DNA from: DATARR01 sp036376245
GTDB taxonomy: Bacteria > Acidobacteriota > Thermoanaerobaculia > Multivoradales > UBA5704
Direction of reading: 5' to 3'
DNA: 64,000 bases
Assembly (NCBI GenBank): GCA_036376245.1
Contig: DASVAS010000067.1
Location: forward strand, 138,978-202,977
The position numbers were made by a program, and so were the translations under genes. The notes below the pieces were generated by a model, which worked only from the letters and a program-made list of their open reading frames with translations, was not told the DNA's origin and searched no databases. Of the stretch, positions 53,066 through 62,327 are shown in pieces. Position 1 is the stretch's first letter. Each line of letters starts with the position of its first letter.

Positions 53066-54174
53066 GCGCAGAGCCGTTGATCCTCACCGAACCCGCGCTG
53101 CTGGAGCGCCCGCCCCTGTCGTTGTCGAACCGGAAGCCGGCGACCGCCGTCGCCACGCTGCGGGACCACCGCGAGGCCGAGTGGGACCGCTACGTGCGCA
53201 GCGCGCCGGACGCCACCTTCTTCCACCAGCTCGGCTGGCGCTGGCTGGTGGAGCGGGTCTTCGGCCACCGGGCGCACTACCTGACGGCGTTGAGGGAAGG
53301 CCGGATCGTGGGGGCGCTCCCCCTGTTCGAGCTGAAGAGCGCGCTCTTCGGCCACTCGCTGGTCTCCATCCCCTTCGCCATCGGCGGCGGCGTGGTGGCC
53401 GACGACCGCGAGGCCGCCCGCGCCCTGGTCGCCGAAGCCAAGGCCCTGGCCCGCGAGCTGAAGGTGGATTACCTGGAGCTGCGCTCGGAAAAGCCTTTCG
53501 ACGACCCCGAGCTGTTGACCAAGGACCTCTACGTCACCTTCCGCGCCGATCTCGCAATGGGCGAGGAGGCGCTGCTCCAGCGGATGGAGCGCAAGCGCCG
53601 GCAGATGTTCAACTACGTGGCGAAGGCGCCGTTCGAGCACCGGGTCGCCGGGATCGAGGAGCTGCCGACTTTCTACCGCATGTTCTGCGAGAGCATGCGG
53701 CACCACGGCACGCCGGTCTATCCGAAGCTGTTCCTGCGCGAGATCCTCGACCGCTTCCCGGCGGACACCAACCTGTTCCTGATCTATCACGAAGGCCGGC
53801 CGGTGGCCGCGACGCTCAACCTGCTGCGCGGCGACGTGGTGATGCCCTTCTACGCCGGCGCCGACCGGCACGAGAAGCCGCGCGGCGTGGACGAATACCT
53901 TTACATCTCGATCATGCGCTGGGCGCGGGACAACGGTTTCAAGACCTTCGACTTCGGCCGCAGCAAGCGCGGGACGGGCGCCTTCAAGTTCAAGCAGAGA
54001 TGGGGCATGGACGAGGCTCCGCTGGCCTACCAGTACTACCTGGTGAAGTCGCGCGAGCTGCCCAACGTCAGCCCGGCCAACCCGAAATACCAGATGGCGA
54101 TCAAGATCTGGCAGAAGCTGCCGCTGCCGGTGACGCGGCTGATCGGGCCGAGGATCGTGAAGAGGGTGCCGTGA
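53062..54174 (+). CDS. FemAB-like protein, XrtA-associated (TIGR03019-like)
   Basis: The 370-residue protein has tandem GNAT-type folds with FFHQLGWRWLVERVFGH, LIYHEGRPVAATLNLLRG and FDFGRSKRGTGAFKFKQRWG. FemAB proteins transfer aminoacyl groups from tRNA. In exosortase loci the family may aminoacylate the glycan or a carrier. It has an ATGA overlap upstream and GTGA overlap downstream. Confidence 0.9.
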   Translation: MSAEPLILTEPALLERPPLSLSNRKPATAVATLRDHREAEWDRYVRSAPDATFFHQLGWRWLVERVFGHRAHYLTALREGRIVGALPLFELKSALFGHSLVSIPFAIGGGVVADDREAARALVAEAKALARELKVDYLELRSEKPFDDPELLTKDLYVTFRADLAMGEEALLQRMERKRRQMFNYVAKAPFEHRVAGIEELPTFYRMFCESMRHHGTPVYPKLFLREILDRFPADTNLFLIYHEGRPVAATLNLLRGDVVMPFYAGADRHEKPRGVDEYLYISIMRWARDNGFKTFDFGRSKRGTGAFKFKQRWGMDEAPLAYQYYLVKSRELPNVSPANPKYQMAIKIWQKLPLPVTRLIGPRIVKRVP

Positions 54175-55112
54175 AAGATCTCTCCATCGTCATCCCCCTC
54201 TACAACGAGGAGGAGAGCGTGGACGCCCTCTGCGAGGAGGTGCGCGCGGCGGCCGACCGTCTGAATCTCGACTACGAGGCGCTGCTGGTGGACGACGGCA
54301 GCACCGACCGCACCCCGGAGAAGCTGCGGCAGGTCTGCGGCCGCGATCCGCGCTTCCGGGCGCTCCGCTTCCGGCGCAATTACGGCCAGACGGCGGCGCT
54401 CCAGGCCGGTTTCGATCAGGCGCGGGGAAAAGTGGTCATCACCCTCGACGGCGACCTGCAGAACGATCCCGCCGACTTCGGGCTGCTGCTGCGCACCCTC
54501 GACGAAGGCTACGACGTGGTCTGCGGCTGGCGGCGCGACCGCCAGGACTCCCTCTCGCGCCGCGTCCCCTCGGTCGCCGCCAACTGGCTCATCGGCGCGC
54601 TCACCGGCATCCGCCTCCACGACAACGGCTGCACGCTCAAGGCCTACCGCGCCGGCGTGGTCAAGCGCGCCCGCCTCTACGCCGAGATGCACCGCTTCAT
54701 GGCGCCCATGATGTCCCTCTCGGGATCGCGCTGCAAGGAAGTGGTGGTCAACCACCGGGCGCGTAGGTTCGGCCGCAGCAAGTATGGCTTCTCGCGCATC
54801 TGGAAAGTGGCCCTCGACCTGCTGGCGGTCCGCATGCTGCTCGGCTTCACCACGCGGCCCGCCAAGTGGTTCGCGGTCATGGCCGTGCCTTTCTTCTTCG
54901 CCATGATGCTCGCGCTGGCGGCCAGCGTCTACGTCCACTTCGGCGTCGCGGCGGATGAGAAGTACCCGCTGGTCTTTCCCGCGGTCACGATCCTGTGCGC
55001 CTTCGCTTTCGCTCACCTGACGATCGTCGGGGTCTTTTCCGAGCTGGTGGTGAGGATGGGAGACTTCAAGGAAACCGAGGCCGCGCTGGCTTCCGGAGAT
55101 CACCTGCCATGA
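54171..55112 (+). CDS. GT2 glycosyltransferase with C-terminal membrane pair
   Basis: The 313-residue DPM1/GtrB-like protein has LSIVIPLYNEEES, DDGS (41-44), and LDGDLQNDP (Asp93, Asp95), all intact. Two transmembrane helices follow (about 240-300). It should load a sugar onto undecaprenyl phosphate. The next gene is a related but motif-less copy. Confidence 0.9.
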   Translation: MKDLSIVIPLYNEEESVDALCEEVRAAADRLNLDYEALLVDDGSTDRTPEKLRQVCGRDPRFRALRFRRNYGQTAALQAGFDQARGKVVITLDGDLQNDPADFGLLLRTLDEGYDVVCGWRRDRQDSLSRRVPSVAANWLIGALTGIRLHDNGCTLKAYRAGVVKRARLYAEMHRFMAPMMSLSGSRCKEVVVNHRARRFGRSKYGFSRIWKVALDLLAVRMLLGFTTRPAKWFAVMAVPFFFAMMLALAASVYVHFGVAADEKYPLVFPAVTILCAFAFAHLTIVGVFSELVVRMGDFKETEAALASGDHLP

Positions 55113-56137
55113 GAACCGCACGGCCGCGCGGAGAACCGGAAGTCTCGGTCGTCGTGCCCGTCGTCGAGCGCTACGGCGACCTCGCGCAGCTCCACGCGGA
55201 GCTCGCCGCCGAGCTCGCGCGCCTGGGCAAGAGCTGCGAATTCATCTACGTCGTCAACGAGCAGCTCCGGGAGGTCGTCCCCACGCTGCGGCGCCTCCAG
55301 GAGCGGCCCGGCGAGGAGGTCTCGATCGTCCTGCTGGGCGGCCCGTTCGGCGAGTCGGCGGCGCTGACCACCGGCTTCGCCAAGGCGCGCGGCGACTCCA
55401 TCGTCACCCTCGCCTCCTACTTCCAGGTCGAGCCCGCCGGCCTCGAGCGGGCGTTCCAGGAGCTGGAGGACGGCGCCGATCTCGTGGTGGGCCGCCGCCA
55501 TCCGCGCATCGACTCCCTGTTCAACCGCGCGCAGTCGCGGCTGTTCCACGGCATCGTCAACTATCTGACGCGCTCGCGCTTCCACGACCTGAGCTGCGGC
55601 TTCAAGGTCATGCGCAAGCGGGTGGCGCGCGAGCTCAACCTCTACGGCGGGCTGCACCGGTTCATCCCGCTGCTGGCCCTCGACCGCGGCTTCCTCGTCC
55701 GCGAGATCGCGCTGCCGCAGCGGCAGGAGGACCGCGCCACCCGCTACTTCGGCACCGGCACCTATCTCGGCCGGCTGCTCGACATCCTCAACATCTTCTT
55801 CCTCACCAAGTTCACGCGCACGCCCCTGCGCTTCTTCGGACCGGTGGGAGCCGGGATGTTCTCCCTGGGCGTCCTGATCGATCTGATCGTCGCGATCGAA
55901 AGGGTTTTCTTCGCGACCGCCCTCTCCGACCGCCCGCTGCTGCTGCTGGGGGTGCTGCTGATGGTGCTGGGGGTGCAGACGCTGTCGCTCGGCCTGATCG
56001 GCGAGATCATCATCTTCACTCACGCCCGCAACGTCCGCGACTACAAGATCGCCGAGGTGATCCGGGGCCCGCGCCTCGAGGCCGTGCCGGCGCCTCCGGA
56101 GGCCGACGCGGAGCGGCGGAGCGGCGTGGCGTCCTGA
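55109..56137 (+). CDS. GT2-fold protein lacking catalytic motifs (pseudoenzyme)
   Basis: The 342-residue protein has the fold and length of GtrB-type GT2 proteins, with two C-terminal helices. The DDGS site is replaced by VVNEQ (about 48-52) and the D-x-D by TLASYF (100-105). Downstream folding landmarks such as SCGFKVMRKRVA and ALTTGFAKARGD are kept, as is the frame. It overlaps the intact GT2 by four bases. A scaffolding or regulatory partner role is inferred. Confidence 0.8.
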   Translation: MRTARPRGEPEVSVVVPVVERYGDLAQLHAELAAELARLGKSCEFIYVVNEQLREVVPTLRRLQERPGEEVSIVLLGGPFGESAALTTGFAKARGDSIVTLASYFQVEPAGLERAFQELEDGADLVVGRRHPRIDSLFNRAQSRLFHGIVNYLTRSRFHDLSCGFKVMRKRVARELNLYGGLHRFIPLLALDRGFLVREIALPQRQEDRATRYFGTGTYLGRLLDILNIFFLTKFTRTPLRFFGPVGAGMFSLGVLIDLIVAIERVFFATALSDRPLLLLGVLLMVLGVQTLSLGLIGEIIIFTHARNVRDYKIAEVIRGPRLEAVPAPPEADAERRSGVAS

Positions 56138-56156
56138 ACCGGGGAGGAGACGGGGC

Positions 56157-58139
56157 GTGTGCGGAATCTGCGGCGAGTGGAGCTTCCTTGGAGCTGATCC
56201 CGAAGCCCTGGAGCGGATGAGCGCCGCCCTGGTCCATCGCGGCCCGGACGATCACGGCGCGGTGCTCCTCGGCGAGGCCGGCCTCGCCATGCGGCGCCTG
56301 GCGATCATCGACCTCGCCCGCGGCCACCAGCCCATCGCCAACGAAGACCACAGCGTCTGGATCGTCGCCAACGGCGAGATCTACAACTACCGCGAGCTGC
56401 GGCGCGACCTGATCGCCCGCGGCCACTTCTTCCGCACCGACAGCGACACCGAGGTCATCCTCCACCTCTATGAGGACCGCGGCGAGCGCGTGGTGGACGA
56501 GCTGCGGGGGATGTTCGCCTTCGCGATCTGGGACGTCCGCCGCCGCAAGCTCCTGCTGGCCCGCGACCGCTTCGGCCAGAAGCCGCTGTTCTACCGCTTC
56601 GACGGAAGGCGCTTCCTGTTCGCCTCGGAGATCAAGGGGATCCTCGCCGGCGCCGCTCCCGGCGCGCCGCGGCCGGAGCTGGACCTGCGCTCGCTCGACG
56701 AATACCTGACCCTGCGCTTCGTCCCCAGCCCGCGCACCCTCTTCCAGGGCATCCGCAAGCTGCCGCCCGCCCACGTGTTGATCCTCGACGCCTCCGAGGT
56801 CGACGAGCCGCGCGGGGGGCTGGCGCCCGCTCCCAGGATCGAGGTCCGGCGCTACTGGCGGCTGCGCTACGGACCCAAGCGCGGCGACCGCGAGGCCGAC
56901 CTGGTGGAGGAGGCGCGGGAGCACATCCGCGAGACGGTCGAAGCCCATCTCGTCTCCGACGTCCCCGTGGGCGCCTACCTCTCCGGCGGCATGGACTCCA
57001 GCCTGGTGGTGGCCATGATGGCCGAGCTGCGCGGCGACCGCGTCCCCACCTTCGCCGTGGGCGTCGACGACGCGGGCTTCAACGAGCTGCCCTACGCCCG
57101 GATCGTGGCCCGGCACTACGGCACCGACCATCACGAGGAGATGGTCCAGCCCGACATGGTCCAGCTCCTGCCGGCCATGATCCATCACCTGGACGAGCCT
57201 TCGGACCCCATCGCCGCCTGCATGTACCACGCGGCCGCGCTGGCGGCCCGGCACGTCAAGGTGGTCCTCACCGGCGACGGCGGCGACGAGGTCTTCGCCG
57301 GCTACGACCGCTACTTCGGCTTCCGCTGGGTGAGCCTCTACGCCCGGCTGCCGGAGCCCCTGCGGCGCTACCTGCTGGGGCCGGCCGTCCACGCCCTGCG
57401 CGACTCCGCCGGCTACAAGAACCTGACGCAGAAGGCGCGCTGGGTGCACGACCTCTCGTTCCACCACGGCGGCCGGCGCTACGCCCAGGCCACCGCCTTC
57501 TTCCGCTTCGGCCACGAAGGCAAAGGGGGCCTCTACCCCCCGGGCGTGGTCGCCGAGCTGGCCGACCGCGATCCCATGGAGTCGGTGGTCCGCGGCTTCG
57601 ACGAGGCCGAGGCGCGGGACGACCTCGACCGCATGCTCCAGGCCGACGTCGCCACGCGGCTGCCCGAGCACTCCCTGATGCTCTCCGACCGCATGACCAT
57701 GGCGCGGGGTCTCGAGGCGCGCTCGCCCTTCCTCGACCATCGCCTCGCCGAGCTGGTGGCCACCATGCCCGCCCATCTCAAGATGCGCGGCCGCACCCTC
57801 AAGTACCTGCTGCGCCGCGTGGCCGTCCCTTATCTGCCGGAGGCGATCCTGAAGCGTCCCAAGCAGGGCTTCATGTTCCCGCTCGGCTACTGGATGCGCG
57901 GGCCGCTCCTGCCCGTGCTGCGTCACCTCCTCTCCACCTCCGCGCTGGTGGAGGAGGGGATCTTCCGGCGCGAGCCCATCGAGCGCCTGGTGGCCGAGCA
58001 CGTGGCCGCGCGCGCCGACCATCACGTCCGGCTGTGGATGATCCTCAACGTCGAGGTCTGGTACCGCATGTACGTGCGCGGCGAGCCGCTGGAGGACCTC
58101 GCCGGTCTGCTGCGCGAGAGGCTGGGCTCGGCGGCCTGA
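56157..58139 (+). CDS. Asparagine synthase-like amidotransferase (3)
   Basis: The 660-residue protein starts at GTG, giving MCGICGEWSF with glutaminase Cys2. LVHRGPDDHG, NGEIYNYREL and the PP-loop YLSGGMDSSLVVAM with GDGGDEVFAGYDRYF follow. It is a third member of the family within 22 kb and differs clearly from the other two, so each may act on a different sugar. Confidence 0.9.
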   Translation: MCGICGEWSFLGADPEALERMSAALVHRGPDDHGAVLLGEAGLAMRRLAIIDLARGHQPIANEDHSVWIVANGEIYNYRELRRDLIARGHFFRTDSDTEVILHLYEDRGERVVDELRGMFAFAIWDVRRRKLLLARDRFGQKPLFYRFDGRRFLFASEIKGILAGAAPGAPRPELDLRSLDEYLTLRFVPSPRTLFQGIRKLPPAHVLILDASEVDEPRGGLAPAPRIEVRRYWRLRYGPKRGDREADLVEEAREHIRETVEAHLVSDVPVGAYLSGGMDSSLVVAMMAELRGDRVPTFAVGVDDAGFNELPYARIVARHYGTDHHEEMVQPDMVQLLPAMIHHLDEPSDPIAACMYHAAALAARHVKVVLTGDGGDEVFAGYDRYFGFRWVSLYARLPEPLRRYLLGPAVHALRDSAGYKNLTQKARWVHDLSFHHGGRRYAQATAFFRFGHEGKGGLYPPGVVAELADRDPMESVVRGFDEAEARDDLDRMLQADVATRLPEHSLMLSDRMTMARGLEARSPFLDHRLAELVATMPAHLKMRGRTLKYLLRRVAVPYLPEAILKRPKQGFMFPLGYWMRGPLLPVLRHLLSTSALVEEGIFRREPIERLVAEHVAARADHHVRLWMILNVEVWYRMYVRGEPLEDLAGLLRERLGSAA

Positions 58140-58141
58140 CG

Positions 58142-59233
58142 ATGCCTGGGGCCTCGCAGCGCCGCCGGCGCCTCGGCCTGCTGCTGCGCCTGGGCGTCTC
58201 GGCGGGGCTGATCGCCTGGATCCTGGCCAGGACCCCCTTCGCGGAGGTGGCCGCCGCCTTCCGCTCCGCCGATCCGCGGTTCATCCTGCTGGCGGTCCTC
58301 CTCAACCCCCTCGGCTACGTGGCCAGCGTCAACCGCTGGCGCCTGCTGATCCGCGCCCAGGGCGGCGACGCGTCCCTTTCCTTCCTCACCCGCTCCTTCC
58401 TGGTGGGCGTTTTTTTCAACAACCTGCTCCCTTCGACCATCGGCGGCGACGCCGTGCGGGTCGTGGACACCGCCCGTTCCGGGGTGGACCGGGCGCGCGC
58501 CGTGGCGGTCGTCTTCGTGGACCGCTTCGTGGGATTGCTGGCGCTGATGCTCTTCGCGCTCGTGGGTCTCCTCCTCTCGGGACGCCTCGCGGACCGCGTG
58601 CCCGCCCTCTACGCCTGGGTGCTCGGCGGGGCGCTGGCGATGGCCGCCGTCGCCGGGCTGCTGTTCCTGCCGTCGCGGCGGGCGGGAGCGCTGCGCGCCT
58701 TTCAGGGCCAGGGCCGCGTCCTCGCCGGGGCCTTTGCATGGTCTTTGCTTTTACAGACCCTTGTGGTCTTCAACGGCTATCTCCTCGCGCGGGCTCTGCG
58801 CGTCCCCATTTCCCTCCCCTATTTCTTCCTGATCGTGCCGCTGGCCCTCTTCGTGATGATGCTGCCGGTCTCGATCAACGCCATCGGCGTGCGCGAAGGC
58901 GTCTGGGCCTTCTTCTTCGCGGCCTTCGGAGTGGCGGCGGCGAAGGGGGTGGCGGTGGCGTGGCTGGATTACGGGATGGTGCTGGTGCAGGCGTTGATCG
59001 GGGGGATCGTGTATTCAAGGCGGATGGCCGGCCGGGGCGGCGCGCCCTCCGAGGCCTCACCCCCTGGCCCCCTCTCCCACACCCCTCCCGACCCCCGGGA
59101 GAGGGGGAACGAAGCTGAAACGATATTGCCGGATTCTCCTTCCCCCTCTCCCGGTCGGGGGGAGGAGGATGGGAGAGGGGGCCAGGGGGTGAGGTCTCGG
59201 AGGGAAGATCGTCCCGAGGAGCTGCCGCTTTGA
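58142..59233 (+). CDS. YbhN-like / LPG-synthase-TM-type membrane protein with repeat-derived tail
   Basis: The first 298 residues have eight helices with FNNLLPSTIGGDAVRV and SINAIGVREGVWAFF, typical of the UPF0104/lysylphosphatidylglycerol-synthase transmembrane family, which is linked to lipid or glycolipid translocation. The last 65 residues (299-363) are Pro/Gly/Arg/Glu-rich and come from palindromic repeat copy B. The stop overlaps the TTG of the next gene. The original gene probably ended near the repeat. Confidence 0.85.
   Translation: MPGASQRRRRLGLLLRLGVSAGLIAWILARTPFAEVAAAFRSADPRFILLAVLLNPLGYVASVNRWRLLIRAQGGDASLSFLTRSFLVGVFFNNLLPSTIGGDAVRVVDTARSGVDRARAVAVVFVDRFVGLLALMLFALVGLLLSGRLADRVPALYAWVLGGALAMAAVAGLLFLPSRRAGALRAFQGQGRVLAGAFAWSLLLQTLVVFNGYLLARALRVPISLPYFFLIVPLALFVMMLPVSINAIGVREGVWAFFFAAFGVAAAKGVAVAWLDYGMVLVQALIGGIVYSRRMAGRGGAPSEASPPGPLSHTPPDPRERGNEAETILPDSPSPSPGRGEEDGRGGQGVRSRREDRPEELPL
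59037..59205. repeat. Interspersed palindromic repeat, copy B, inside a coding region
   Basis: The outer arms 59045-59078 and 59171-59204 are inverted repeats of 34 bases with one mismatch. The core contains GAGAGGGGGAACGA as in copies A and D. The repeat lies in the 3' end of the YbhN-like gene without closing its frame. Confidence 0.9.
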
Positions 59234-60450
59234 AGATCCTTCTCCTCGCCCCGCACCCTTTTTTCCAACAGCGGGGCACTCCCATCGCCGAGAGGTTGCT
59301 CCTGGAGGTCCTCACCGCCGAGGGGAACGAGGTGGACGTCCTCACTTTCCCGGAGGGGGAGGACCCGGCCATCCCCGGCGCCCGGATCGAGCGCATCCAG
59401 GCCCCGGCCTGGACCCGCGGCATCCGGCCCGGCTTCTCGTTCCGGAAGCTCGTCTGCGACGCCATCATGACCGTGGAGGTCCTGCGCCGCGTCCGCCGCG
59501 GGCGCTACGACGTCGTCCACGCCGTGGAGGAGGGGATCTTCATGGCCGTGCTCTGCAAGTGGCTCTTCGGCGTCCCCTGCGTCTACGACATGGATTCCGG
59601 GCTGGCCCGGCAGATGGCGGACCGCTACCGCTTCCTGGCGCCGGTGCGGTTCCTCCTCGACGCCGCCGAGCGCCTGGCCGTCCGCGCGAGCACCGGCACC
59701 CTCGCGGGCTGCCGCGCCCTGGAGGTCCAGGCCCGCGCCTGGAATCCCGAGGGACTGATCGCGCCGCTCGAAGACGTCTCTTTCGCCGGCTCCAGCCCCG
59801 GCGGCGCCGAGGATCTGATCCCCGAGCCGTGGCGCGGCGATCCCATCGTCCTCTACGTGGGCAATCTCGCGCCGTATCAGGGGATCGACCTGCTGCTCCA
59901 GGGCTTCGCCCTCGCCCAGCCCGAGGTCCCCCGCGCCCGGCTGGTCATCATGACCGGCGCCGGCGAGCGGGTCGGGCATTACCGCAAGCTGGCGGAGAGC
60001 CTGGGTGTCGCCGGCAGCGTCCATTTCGCCGGACCGCGCCCGATCGAGGCTCTGGGAGCCTGCCTGCGGCAGGGCACCGTGCTGGTGTCGCCCCGCGTCC
60101 ACGGCGACAACACGCCGATGAAGATCTTCTCCTGCCTCGATTCGGGCCGGCCCCTGCTCGCCACCCGCCTGCCCACCCACACCCAGGTGCTCGACGACGA
60201 CGTGGCGCTGCTCGTCGAGCCCGAGCCCGGCGCGATGGGCAGGGGTATCGCGCAGCTTCTTAAGGACGATATTCTGCGCGAGCGGCTGGCGGCCAACGCC
60301 CGCCAGCTCGCGCAGCGCGATTTCACGATCGACGCTTTTCGCCGCAAGCTCCTGACTTTCTATGACGCCGTCGAGGGGAGGATCGGACACGATGGGAACC
60401 ATCATGGACAGACCGCGGGAATCGAAGCTCGACACCCGGGCCGTGGCTGA
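59230..60450 (+). CDS. GT4 glycosyltransferase
   Basis: The 406-residue GT-B protein starts at TTG 59230 (MKILLLAPHPFFQQRGTPIA). It has VYVGNLAPYQGIDL-type donor-domain start (LYVGNLAPYQGIDLLLQGF) and DNTPMKIFSCLDSGRPLLA. The last 59 bases overlap the FkbH-like gene. The start overlaps the repeat-derived 3' end of the upstream gene. Confidence 0.88.
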   Translation: MKILLLAPHPFFQQRGTPIAERLLLEVLTAEGNEVDVLTFPEGEDPAIPGARIERIQAPAWTRGIRPGFSFRKLVCDAIMTVEVLRRVRRGRYDVVHAVEEGIFMAVLCKWLFGVPCVYDMDSGLARQMADRYRFLAPVRFLLDAAERLAVRASTGTLAGCRALEVQARAWNPEGLIAPLEDVSFAGSSPGGAEDLIPEPWRGDPIVLYVGNLAPYQGIDLLLQGFALAQPEVPRARLVIMTGAGERVGHYRKLAESLGVAGSVHFAGPRPIEALGACLRQGTVLVSPRVHGDNTPMKIFSCLDSGRPLLATRLPTHTQVLDDDVALLVEPEPGAMGRGIAQLLKDDILRERLAANARQLAQRDFTIDAFRRKLLTFYDAVEGRIGHDGNHHGQTAGIEARHPGRG

Positions 60451-62305
60451 GGCGCTGGCCGCCGCCGCCGGCGCCGCGGGCCTCCAGCGCGCCCTCCACT
60501 CCGTGGACCTGGAGAAGCTCACCGCCAACGACGTGAGCCTGTTCTCCCGCACCCTGCGGAGCCGGGGCGGCGCGCCGGACGCCCGCATCGCCTACCTCGC
60601 CAACTTCACCCTCGACCTGCTGCCCCGCCACGTGGACGTCTGCTTCGCCCGCGAGGGCCTGCGGACGGAGCACTACGTGGGCGGGTTCGACCAGTACGTG
60701 CAGGAGGTCCTGGGGGAGGACACCGGCCTCGTCCGCTTCCAGCCTGACCTGGTCTTCCTGGCGCTCTCGCTCCGCCGTCTGCGACCCGGCTACTGGGCGA
60801 GCTTCGCCGCCCTCTCGCCGGCCGACCGCCGCGAGCTGCGCGACGAGGTCGTCGCCCATATCCAGACCTGGGCGGACACGGCCCTCCAGCGCCTCCCCGC
60901 CACCCTGGCGATCGCCAACTTCCCGGTGCCGGCCCAGCCCGCCTTCGGCGTCGCCGACCTCGACGTCGAATACGGCGAGACCGAATTCCATCTCGATCTC
61001 AACCTGGACCTCCTGCGCTGCTTCAAGGGCAACCCCCGCGTGCAGCTCTTCGACCTCGACCGTCTCGCCTCCCGCTTCGGCAAGGACCGCCTGTTGGACC
61101 GCAAGATGTACTACCTGGCGAAGATGGAGTGGTCTCCGGCCTTCCTCTCCTGCGTGGCCGGCGAGCTGGTCCGCCACGCCAGGGCGGCGCAGGGGCGGGC
61201 GCGCAAGTGCCTGGTCCTCGACCTCGACAACACCCTCTGGGGCGGCGTGGTGGGGGAGGACGGCCCGGCGGGCGTCCGCATCGGCGCCGGCGATCCCGAA
61301 GGCGAGGCCTTCCTGGACCTCCATCACCGCCTCAAGGCCTTGCAGGCGCAGGGGGTGCTGCTGGCCGTCTGCAGCCGCAACAACCCCGGCGACGTCGAGG
61401 AGCTCTTCGGCGCCCGTCCCGAGATGCCCCTGAAGCTCGACGACTTCGCCGCCTCCGAGATCTCCTGGGACCCCAAGCACGAGGGCCTGAAGCGGATCGC
61501 CGCCGCGCTCAACCTCGGCCTGGACAGCCTCGTCTTCGTGGACGACAACCCCGCCGAGATCAGCCTGATCCATCAGATGCTCCCCGACGTGAAGACCCTC
61601 CTGCTGCCGCCCGACCCGGCGGAGCACGTCGCCGCGCTGGACCGCCTGACCGACTTCGAGCGCGCCGCCATCACCGAGGAGGACGCGCGCAAGACCGAGC
61701 AATACCGGGAGAACCGCCGGCGGGAGGAGCTGTTGAGCGTGGCGGGCGACCTCCCCACCTATCTGGCGAGCCTGCGCACGGAGCTGGCGATCACCCGGGC
61801 GAAGCGGGACGACCTGCCGCGCATCCACCAGCTCTTCGCCAAGACCAACCAGTTCAACCTGACGACGCAGCGCTACACCCCGGCCGAGGTGGAACGTTTC
61901 ATCAACTCGCCCATCTGCGAGCTCTGGGTGGCGCGGGCGAGGGACCGTTTCGGCGACCTGGGGACGGTCGGTCTCGTCCTCCTGCGCCGGGACGGCCGCA
62001 TCGTCTACATCGACAGCTTCCTGATGAGCTGCCGCGCCATGGGCAGGGGGATCGAGACGGCGCTCATGAACCACGTGAAGCGCCGCCTGATGGACGAGCC
62101 CGGCCACCTGGAGCTGCGCGGCCGCTACGCCCCGACGGTGAAAAACAACCCCGTCGAGACCTTCTACGAAGACCAGGGTTTCCGCCTCCTGGAGCGCCGC
62201 GACGGCGGCGAGAAGCTCTACGTCCTCCGCCGCATCGAGGCGAGGGTGAAGCCCTGCGACTGGATCGAAGTGGGACAGGACGCGATGGCGTTGGGGTTTG
62301 GGTGA
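60392..62305 (+). CDS. FkbH-like HAD-IIIC domain protein
   Basis: The 637-residue protein has the HAD motif LVLDLDNTLWGGVVGEDG (Asp277, Asp279), an SGNH-like N-terminal part and a C-terminal GNAT-like domain (FNLTTQRYTPAEVERF, SCRAMGRGIETALMNHV). FkbH proteins make glyceryl-ACP from bisphosphoglycerate or related acyl groups. No acyl carrier protein is visible in the window. GGGGAGG at 60375 sets the start at 60392. It is the last gene of the EPS run. Confidence 0.85.
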   Translation: MGTIMDRPRESKLDTRAVAEALAAAAGAAGLQRALHSVDLEKLTANDVSLFSRTLRSRGGAPDARIAYLANFTLDLLPRHVDVCFAREGLRTEHYVGGFDQYVQEVLGEDTGLVRFQPDLVFLALSLRRLRPGYWASFAALSPADRRELRDEVVAHIQTWADTALQRLPATLAIANFPVPAQPAFGVADLDVEYGETEFHLDLNLDLLRCFKGNPRVQLFDLDRLASRFGKDRLLDRKMYYLAKMEWSPAFLSCVAGELVRHARAAQGRARKCLVLDLDNTLWGGVVGEDGPAGVRIGAGDPEGEAFLDLHHRLKALQAQGVLLAVCSRNNPGDVEELFGARPEMPLKLDDFAASEISWDPKHEGLKRIAAALNLGLDSLVFVDDNPAEISLIHQMLPDVKTLLLPPDPAEHVAALDRLTDFERAAITEEDARKTEQYRENRRREELLSVAGDLPTYLASLRTELAITRAKRDDLPRIHQLFAKTNQFNLTTQRYTPAEVERFINSPICELWVARARDRFGDLGTVGLVLLRRDGRIVYIDSFLMSCRAMGRGIETALMNHVKRRLMDEPGHLELRGRYAPTVKNNPVETFYEDQGFRLLERRDGGEKLYVLRRIEARVKPCDWIEVGQDAMALGFG

Positions 62306-62327
62306 GTCCCCGGCGTTGCCGGTAATC

